64,000 nucleotides of DNA from Piscinibacter sp. (GTDB lineage: Bacteria; Pseudomonadota; Gammaproteobacteria; Burkholderiales; Burkholderiaceae_C), in NCBI GenBank assembly GCA_019635485.1, contig JAHBZL010000020.1, forward strand, positions 1 through 64,000. Direction: 5' to 3'. Every line of letters starts with the position of its first letter. Position 1 is the first letter of the stretch. Below, one piece after another: positions 58,291 to 64,000 of the stretch. The notes below the pieces were generated by a model. It was not told the DNA's origin and did no database searches. It was given only the letters and a program-made list of their open reading frames with translations. A program made the translations under genes and the position numbers.

Positions 58291-61200
58291 TCAACGGCCC
58301 GCGTCGCGCAGCGCGGCATGCACGGGCTGGCGATGCAGGAAGCTGTCGCGGAACGCCTCCGGCACCTCGGTGGAGGCCGTGGCCTGCAACCAGGCGGCGC
58401 CTTCGCGCAGCACCGCATCCCCCTGGGCATCGCCCGCGGCGCGCAGCGCCAGGCCGGCGTGCAGCCAGCGTTCAGCGGGCAGCAGCGCGGTGCTCGCCAC
58501 GCCGCCGGCGGCGAGGTTGAGCGCCGCGCGCGCCTCGTCGGCGGCCGCCGCGGGGTCCGTCTCCCGCAGCAGTCTGGCGGCGCTCAGGTGCGCGGCCAGC
58601 ACCGTGCCGCGGTGGCCGAGGCGTTGCGCCTCGGCACGGACTGCGCGCAGTTCGCGCCAGGCTTCGTTCGGCGGCAGCAGCCCCGCCGCCTCGAGGCGCA
58701 GGGGCAGCGCCAGGTCGGGCCGGCCGGCGCCCTCGAGCTCGTCCCGTGCCGCGAGGAGCCGCCGTTCCGCCGCCTCGCGCGAGGCCGCGGAACCCACCGC
58801 CGCGGTGGCGTGCCAGCGCAGCTGGGTGCGTTGCACGCGCAGCGCCAGGGCCAGTTCCTCGTCGGGCGGCATGCCCTCCAGCAGGCGTCCGAGCCGCGCC
58901 CATTGCCCCAGGTGCCGCCACAGCTGCGCCTGCCGCATGCGTGCGCGCCAGACGAAGCCGGGCTGCTGCCGCTCCGTGTGGGCCACCGCCAGCTCGGACT
59001 GCGCGAGCGCATCGCCGTAGCGCCCGAGGTGGGCCAGGACCAGGGCGCGCAGGATCTGCAGGTGCGCATGGTGGGACACCGCCCCGTCGAGCGCCGCCGC
59101 GAGCTGCTGGCCGCGCTGCAGTGCCTCGTCGGCCGCTGCCAGGTCGCCGGCGTCGATGCGGTTGCAGGCCAGGTTGCCGCAGGCCACCGACGCATCGGCG
59201 GTGCGCCCGGCGCGCAGGCACAGCTGCTGCGCCAGCCGGTGCTGCACCAGGCCCTCCTCGAGCCGGCCGAGGTTGTCGTGGATCACCGCCAGGTCGCCAT
59301 GGGCCTCGCCGCGCTCGCCGTCGCCGGCGTGCTCGTCGATCCATACCAGCGCGGCTTCGAGGTGGCGCGCGGCGTCGGCCGGGCGGTCCACCAGTCCCAG
59401 GCAGCCCCCGAGCAGCCGCCGCACGCGTGCGAGCAGCGCCGCGTCGGCCGCCGCGGTGGCGATGGCCAGGGCCGCTTCCGCCGGCGCCACCGCCTGCGCG
59501 ACCTCGCCACGCATCTGCAGCGCGGTGGCGCGTGCCAGCAGCGCTTCGGCGCGCGCCGTGTCGCCGTCGGCGAGGCGGTCGAGGCGATCGAGCCGCGCCG
59601 AAACCGCCCCGGCCTCGTTGTCGCTCTGCACGAGGCTGTGCACGGCGTCGAGCTGCGCGACGAAGGCCGCCGCGCGGTCGCCCCGCGCCTCCTCGATGCA
59701 GCTGATCGCCTCGCGGAAGGCCACCGCCTCGAGCGGCCGCAGCGCGCGCGTGGCCGCCTCCGCCGCCTTGGCGAGCCAGGGCAGCGCCTGCACGTCGCGG
59801 CCCGCCTCGCGCCAGTGCTGCGCGATGCGGGCCGGCTCGCCGCCGCGTGGCTCGAGCCAGGCGGCCACCCGCGTGTGCAGGAGCTGCGCGATCGCACGGG
59901 GCACGCTGCCGCGCACCGCGTCGTGCACCAGGTCGTGCGCGAACGCGGTGTCGCGCAGCACCTGCGCGGCCGAGAGTTCGTTCAGCGCATCGGCGAACTG
60001 CAACGCCCCCGCCTGCAGCACGCTCTCGGCCAGCTCGATCGAGAAGTCGACGCCGGCGATGCTGGCGACTCGGGCCAGCGCGAGTGCACCCGGTGAAAGC
60101 TGCGCGATGCGCCGCTCGATGAGCCGCCCGACCGACAGCGGCCGCGGCAGTTGCGGTTCACCCGCCAGTGCACCAGGCCCGCCTTCGATCCAGGCCTGCT
60201 TGAGCGTCTCGAGTGCGAACAGCGGGTTGCCGCCGGTGCGCTGGCGCAGCACGGGCGCCAGTGCCGGGCCCCGCACACCGGGCAGGCCGAGCGAGTCCAC
60301 CAGCTCCGCCAGTGCCGGCTCGTCCAGGGGTTCCAGCGGCAGCACCACCAGCCGCACCTGCTCCACCAGCTGGTCGTGCAGGGCCTGCAGCGGCGAGCCG
60401 GCCTCGGCCGGTCGCCAGGCCAGCAGCCAGCGCAGCGTCGACGGCCCGGGCGCGGCATCGGTACCGTCGATCAGACCGGCGAGCAGTTCCAGGCTGGCTG
60501 CGTCGGCGAAGTGCAGGTCGTCGACGACCAGGGTCGCGTGCGGCGCGCACCCGGTGATCAGCGCATGCACCGCACGCAGCAGCTGCACACGCTGGCCGTC
60601 GCCGGTGCGGACCGCGGCATCCGATGCGAGCTCCGGCAGCACGCGTGCGACTTCGCCACGCAGCGGCCCGGGCAGGACAGCCGCCACCGCCGTCCGGTCC
60701 GACTCGCCGAGCACGCCGCGCAGCAAGCGCGCCAGCGTGGCCAGCGGCACGCCGCTGTCGCCGGGGCGGCCGGCCACGAGCAGCACCTGCGTGCGCGACG
60801 CGGCGAACTCCTGCAGCAGGCGCGACTTGCCGAGGCCGGCTTCGCCGACCAGGGCCGCCACCTGGCCGGCCTGCCAGGCCGCGCCGAGGGAGTTCAGCTC
60901 GCGGGTGCGGCCGACCAGCCGGGGCGGCCGCAGCACGCTTGCCGGCACCGCCGTGCGCGCCGGCAGAGGGGGCTCCGGCTGCGCGGACGAGACGGTGCGC
61001 AGGAGGGCCAGGGTCTCCTCCGACGGCACCGTGCCGACCTCGTCCTTCAGCAGCTGTGCGCAGCGGTCGAAGGCCAGCATCGCCGCCGCACGGTCGCCGG
61101 CCAGGTAGTGCAGCCGGATGAGACGGCGGTGCGCCTCCTCCGACAGCGGCTCGAGCGCCAGCAACTCGCCTGCGTGCGCGAGCGCGTCGGCCCAGTCGCC

Positions 61201-61617
61201 GGCCGCCTCGGCCATGCCGGCCAGGTCGGCGAGCGCATCGCGGACCCGCGCGCGGCGGCGGCTGCGCTGCAGCGCGAGCCACTGGCCGAACTCGCCGCCG
61301 ATCTCGAGCGCGACGCCGTCCAGCAGCGAGTCGGCCTCGTGCAGATCGTGGCCGATGCCCGCCGCCAGCGCGATCACCGCGCCGCCTGCGACCAGCTCGG
61401 CACCGACCTGGCGGCGCAGCTGGAACAGGCGCTGGCGCAGCGAATTGCGCGCCGCCTCGTTCGCCTTCTCGGGCCACAGCAGCTCGGCCAGTCGATTGCG
61501 CGGCGTCGGCCCTTCGAGTGCCAGCCAGGCCAGCAGCGCGGCGTCCAGCGGGGCGAGCGCGAGCCGCGCGCCCGGCCCTGCGAGCACGCCGGGTTGTCGG
61601 GCCAGTTGGAGTTGCAC
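58291..61617 (-). CDS. BTAD/AAA-ATPase transcriptional activator
   Basis: This 1108-residue regulator resembles AfsR/SARP- and MalT-like signal-transduction ATPases. The N-terminal 80 residues resemble an OmpR-type winged helix (LDAALLAWLALEGPTPRNRLAELLWPE, NSLRQRLFQLRR as parts). A bacterial transcriptional activation domain (about 95-210: AGDWADALAHAGELLALEPLSEEAHRR) follows, then an ATPase module (Walker A LVGEAGLGKSRLLQE, Walker B LVVDDLHFADAAS) and about 600 residues of TPR-like helices. There is no C-terminal LuxR domain. The start is a GTG at 61617. Targets unknown. Confidence 0.85.
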   Translation of the reverse strand: MQLQLARQPGVLAGPGARLALAPLDAALLAWLALEGPTPRNRLAELLWPEKANEAARNSLRQRLFQLRRQVGAELVAGGAVIALAAGIGHDLHEADSLLDGVALEIGGEFGQWLALQRSRRRARVRDALADLAGMAEAAGDWADALAHAGELLALEPLSEEAHRRLIRLHYLAGDRAAAMLAFDRCAQLLKDEVGTVPSEETLALLRTVSSAQPEPPLPARTAVPASVLRPPRLVGRTRELNSLGAAWQAGQVAALVGEAGLGKSRLLQEFAASRTQVLLVAGRPGDSGVPLATLARLLRGVLGESDRTAVAAVLPGPLRGEVARVLPELASDAAVRTGDGQRVQLLRAVHALITGCAPHATLVVDDLHFADAASLELLAGLIDGTDAAPGPSTLRWLLAWRPAEAGSPLQALHDQLVEQVRLVVLPLEPLDEPALAELVDSLGLPGVRGPALAPVLRQRTGGNPLFALETLKQAWIEGGPGALAGEPQLPRPLSVGRLIERRIAQLSPGALALARVASIAGVDFSIELAESVLQAGALQFADALNELSAAQVLRDTAFAHDLVHDAVRGSVPRAIAQLLHTRVAAWLEPRGGEPARIAQHWREAGRDVQALPWLAKAAEAATRALRPLEAVAFREAISCIEEARGDRAAAFVAQLDAVHSLVQSDNEAGAVSARLDRLDRLADGDTARAEALLARATALQMRGEVAQAVAPAEAALAIATAAADAALLARVRRLLGGCLGLVDRPADAARHLEAALVWIDEHAGDGERGEAHGDLAVIHDNLGRLEEGLVQHRLAQQLCLRAGRTADASVACGNLACNRIDAGDLAAADEALQRGQQLAAALDGAVSHHAHLQILRALVLAHLGRYGDALAQSELAVAHTERQQPGFVWRARMRQAQLWRHLGQWARLGRLLEGMPPDEELALALRVQRTQLRWHATAAVGSAASREAAERRLLAARDELEGAGRPDLALPLRLEAAGLLPPNEAWRELRAVRAEAQRLGHRGTVLAAHLSAARLLRETDPAAAADEARAALNLAAGGVASTALLPAERWLHAGLALRAAGDAQGDAVLREGAAWLQATASTEVPEAFRDSFLHRQPVHAALRDAGR

Positions 61618-61660
61618 GGCGATCGAGGCGAGCGGCGCGTGATGGTAGCGGGCGCCGCCC

Positions 61661-64000
61661 TCAGGGCGCCCAGAACAGGGCGCCGGCGGCGTGCGCGGTG
61701 GGCACGAGGCGCTCGTCGGTGTCGCCGGTGCCGAGCTGGGCCGAGCCGTTGCCGCCCCAGCAGGACAGGTTGCCGCCCGGTCGCAGCACGCAGGTGTGCA
61801 CGTCGCCGGCGTCGACGGTGAGCACGTCGCCGAGACCGCTCACCGCCACCGGCAGCGTGGCCGTCTCGCTGCCGCTGGCGTTGCCCATGTAGCCGGTGCC
61901 CCAGCAGCGCAGGGAGTCATCCGCCAGTCGCGCGCAGGTGTGCCGGATGCCGGCAGCGATCTGCGCCACGCTGCCCAGGTTCTGCACGGCCGTCGGCGCG
62001 GTGATCGGCTGCGCGGCGGAGCTGACGATTCCCTGGCCGATCTGCCCGAGGTTGTTGTCGCCCCAGCACTGCACCGAGCCGCCGACGATCAGCGCGCAGC
62101 TGTGTGCCGCGCCGGCGCTCACCTGCGTCGCGCCGCTCAGCCCGGGCACCTCGCGGGCGTAGCCCGGATCGCCGCCACCGAAGGGGTTGTAGCCGAGCTG
62201 GTGCGCGCTGTTCTGCCCCCAGCAGCGCACGGTGCCGCCGGCCATCAGCGCACAGCTGTGGCGGTTGGTCGAGTCGATCGCCAGTGCGCCGGTCAGCGAC
62301 ACGCCCACGTCGGCAAGCACGCGCACCGGTGTGAAGCTGCCGGTGGTGGTGGCGGTGCCGAGTTCGTACTGGCCGTTGCTACCCCAGCACCACACCGCGT
62401 CGTCGCTGGCGATCAGGCAGGCGTGCTGGGCCCCCATCGCGACGCCCTTCACGCCGCTGAAGCCGGCCAGCTCGGTCGGTGCGTAGGCATTGGCGACGAA
62501 GCCGCTGCAGAAGACGCGACCGCTGGTGGCGGTCAGCGCGCAGCTGCCGGTGGCGCCGGCGGCCACCTGCTTCACCGGCTCCGCCAGGTTCCACACGACC
62601 GGCGTAGCGACCGGCGTGGCCCCGAAGCTGCCGTTGCCGAGCTGCCCGTTGACGTTGCTGCCCCAGCAGGCCACGCGGCCGTCGGCGCGCAGCGCGCAGC
62701 TGTGGTTGTTGCCGGCGGCCAGCGTGCCGGCGGCACTGATCGACACGGGCGGCGGTGCTGCCGTCACGGTGAGCACGGCACCGCCGCTGGTGACCAGGCC
62801 GGCGCCGTTGTAGACGATCACCGTGTAGACCGCACCGTTGTCCGCGAGCGCCAGGGAAGGCGTCGTGAGGCTCGACGCGGTGGCGCCGTCGATCGCGACG
62901 CCGTTGCGCGTCCACTGGTAGCGCAATTGCTCGCCGCTGGCCTGCACGACGAACGTCGCGCTCGCTCCTTCGACCGCGCTGGCCGCCTGCGGCTGCGCAG
63001 TGATCTGCGGCGCGCCGACGACGAGCAGTTGCGCCGGCGCCGAGGTGACGCTGCCCGCGGTGTTGCCGACCGTGACGGTGTACAGGCCGCTGGTTGCCGG
63101 GTCGAGCGAGCCGAAGGTGAGCGTCGGGCCGGTCGCGCCGGCCACCGGCGCGCCATCCCGGAACCACTGGTAGCTCAGCGGCGCAGAGCCGCTGGCGGCC
63201 ACGGCCAGCGTCGTCGTCGACAGCGGCAGCGCCACCACCGAGGCGGGTTGTGCGGTGATCGTCGGCGCGACGGTGCCGCCGCTCGCCGGCGTGACGGACA
63301 GGGCGGCTGCCGCGCTGGTCGCGCTGCCGGCGGCATTGTCGACCACCACGCTGTAGCTGGCGGCATCGGCCGACGCGACGGCGGCGATCGTGTAGACCGC
63401 GGTGTTCGCTCCGGCGATCGTCGTGCCGTTGCGAAGCCATTGGAAGCTCAACGGGCCGCTGCCGGTCACGCCCACGGCGAAGGTGGCTGTGTGGCCCTCG
63501 TTCACCGCCACCGCCGCCGGCTGGGTGACGATGCTCGGGGCGGCGTCGACCGGCACGGTGCTCAACGTCAACGGTGCGGCGGCGCTGAGCGCGCTGCCGG
63601 CCGCGTTGCTGACGCGCACCGCATAGGTCGCCGCATCGCCGACGCCGACCGTGGGCAACTTCAGCTGCGGCGCATTGGCGCCCGCGATCGCCACGCCGTT
63701 GCGCAGCCACTGGTAGGACAGGGCCGCGGTCCCCTGCGCGGTGACGGCAAACAGCGCTTCGCTGCCCAGCACCACGGTGAGCGAAGTCGGTTGGGTGACG
63801 ATGCTCGGCGCCACCACGGCGTCGTTCACGGACAGCATGGCCGCGGCGCTGGTCACCGAGCCCGCCGCATTGCTGGCGACGGCGCGGTACTGGCGGCCGT
63901 TGTCGGCCAGGGTGGCTGCGGCGGTGGTCAGCGTGGACGACGTGGCGCCGGCGACGTCGGTCCAGGCGGAGGCGCCAGGCGCGCGCGTCTGCCACTGCAG
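61661..64000 (-). CDS. Ig-like/RCC1-repeat protein, 5' end outside window
   Basis: Some 779 codons are visible and the frame stays open to the right edge, so the protein is N-terminally incomplete. From the N-terminal side it has at least five Ig-like beta domains of about 85 residues (each with PSIVTQPxSxxV, a central SYQWLRNG, and TYTVxVxNxAGS), then RCC1-like propeller repeats (HSCALRADGRVACWGSNVNGQLGNG, HACLIASDDAVWCWGSNGQYELG as parts), ending near LFWAP. Conserved CAL/CWG cysteines repeat in each blade. This form suits a secreted or surface protein; adhesion or matrix contact is inference. The true start lies beyond 64000. Confidence 0.88.
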   Translation of the reverse strand: MQWQTRAPGASAWTDVAGATSSTLTTAAATLADNGRQYRAVASNAAGSVTSAAAMLSVNDAVVAPSIVTQPTSLTVVLGSEALFAVTAQGTAALSYQWLRNGVAIAGANAPQLKLPTVGVGDAATYAVRVSNAAGSALSAAAPLTLSTVPVDAAPSIVTQPAAVAVNEGHTATFAVGVTGSGPLSFQWLRNGTTIAGANTAVYTIAAVASADAASYSVVVDNAAGSATSAAAALSVTPASGGTVAPTITAQPASVVALPLSTTTLAVAASGSAPLSYQWFRDGAPVAGATGPTLTFGSLDPATSGLYTVTVGNTAGSVTSAPAQLLVVGAPQITAQPQAASAVEGASATFVVQASGEQLRYQWTRNGVAIDGATASSLTTPSLALADNGAVYTVIVYNGAGLVTSGGAVLTVTAAPPPVSISAAGTLAAGNNHSCALRADGRVACWGSNVNGQLGNGSFGATPVATPVVWNLAEPVKQVAAGATGSCALTATSGRVFCSGFVANAYAPTELAGFSGVKGVAMGAQHACLIASDDAVWCWGSNGQYELGTATTTGSFTPVRVLADVGVSLTGALAIDSTNRHSCALMAGGTVRCWGQNSAHQLGYNPFGGGDPGYAREVPGLSGATQVSAGAAHSCALIVGGSVQCWGDNNLGQIGQGIVSSAAQPITAPTAVQNLGSVAQIAAGIRHTCARLADDSLRCWGTGYMGNASGSETATLPVAVSGLGDVLTVDAGDVHTCVLRPGGNLSCWGGNGSAQLGTGDTDERLVPTAHAAGALFWAP

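Noticed and set aside
61661-64000. Tandem DNA repeat or CRISPR-like array
   Set aside because: The periodicity is at protein level (Ig-like modules of about 85 residues, RCC1 blades); the DNA units are too diverged and no direct repeats with spacers exist.

Overview
This is a high-GC, gene-dense stretch of a bacterial chromosome. Gene content and order point to a Betaproteobacterium, most likely Burkholderiales of the Rubrivivax/Leptothrix/Methylibium kind (inference). The evidence is ilvB-ilvN-ilvC-pssA-leuA, tRNA-Leu-tig-clpP-clpX-lon-tRNA-Gly-tRNA-Cys, a class I PHA synthase, squalene genes hpnCDE and a Burkholderiales-style palindromic intergenic repeat. There are no IS elements, prophages, CRISPR arrays or rRNA genes.

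Layout. (1) 1-7.4 kb: branched-chain amino acid genes ilvB (cut by the window edge), ilvN and ilvC, then pssA, a leucine attenuator with a CTA-rich leader peptide, and two different 2-isopropylmalate synthases in tandem. (2) 7.5-12.4 kb: a D-Ala-D-Ala peptidase, and on the minus strand an IclR regulator and hpnCDE. (3) 12.4-16.9 kb: a two-gene RND efflux pump behind a strong promoter with a TetR-like operator. (4) 16.9-23.2 kb: the protein quality-control block tig, clpP, clpX and lon, with a heat-shock-like promoter before lon, flanked by tRNA-Leu(UAG), tRNA-Gly(GCC) and tRNA-Cys(GCA). (5) 23.2-27.2 kb, minus strand: a small exported protein, then a likely operon of an exported cupin, an exported DUF302 protein, a flavin disulfide reductase and EgtD (histidine trimethylation). 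(6) 27.4-32.9 kb: a 1605-residue pseudokinase/ATPase/GAF/histidine kinase, and an orphan Rieske protein behind a perfect 22-bp palindrome. (7) 32.9-39.0 kb, minus strand: a phosphotransferase/P-loop fusion, a Pat-like acyl-CoA synthetase/acetyltransferase, and phaC.

(8) 39.3-56.4 kb is the most unusual part: about 17 genes on the plus strand, most joined by ATGA/GTGA/TAGTG overlaps. They encode an ApbE flavin transferase, a tri-haem-motif lipoprotein resembling the hydrazine synthase alpha subunit, a second haem-motif lipoprotein, two beta-barrel-like proteins, a TlpA thioredoxin, a DUF4266 lipoprotein, a DUF3570 outer-membrane protein, a small exported protein, three TPR proteins, a short exported protein, one TolQ/ExbB, two TolR/ExbD (one lacking the proton-pathway Asp) and an AgmX/TonB-like protein. 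I read this as an uncharacterised, proton-motive-force-driven trans-envelope machine joined to an extracytoplasmic redox module.

(9) 56.5-64 kb: a class II glutamine amidotransferase, a 55-residue membrane protein, the DNA repair enzyme Tag, a large BTAD/ATPase regulator, and an Ig-like/RCC1-repeat protein cut by the window edge.
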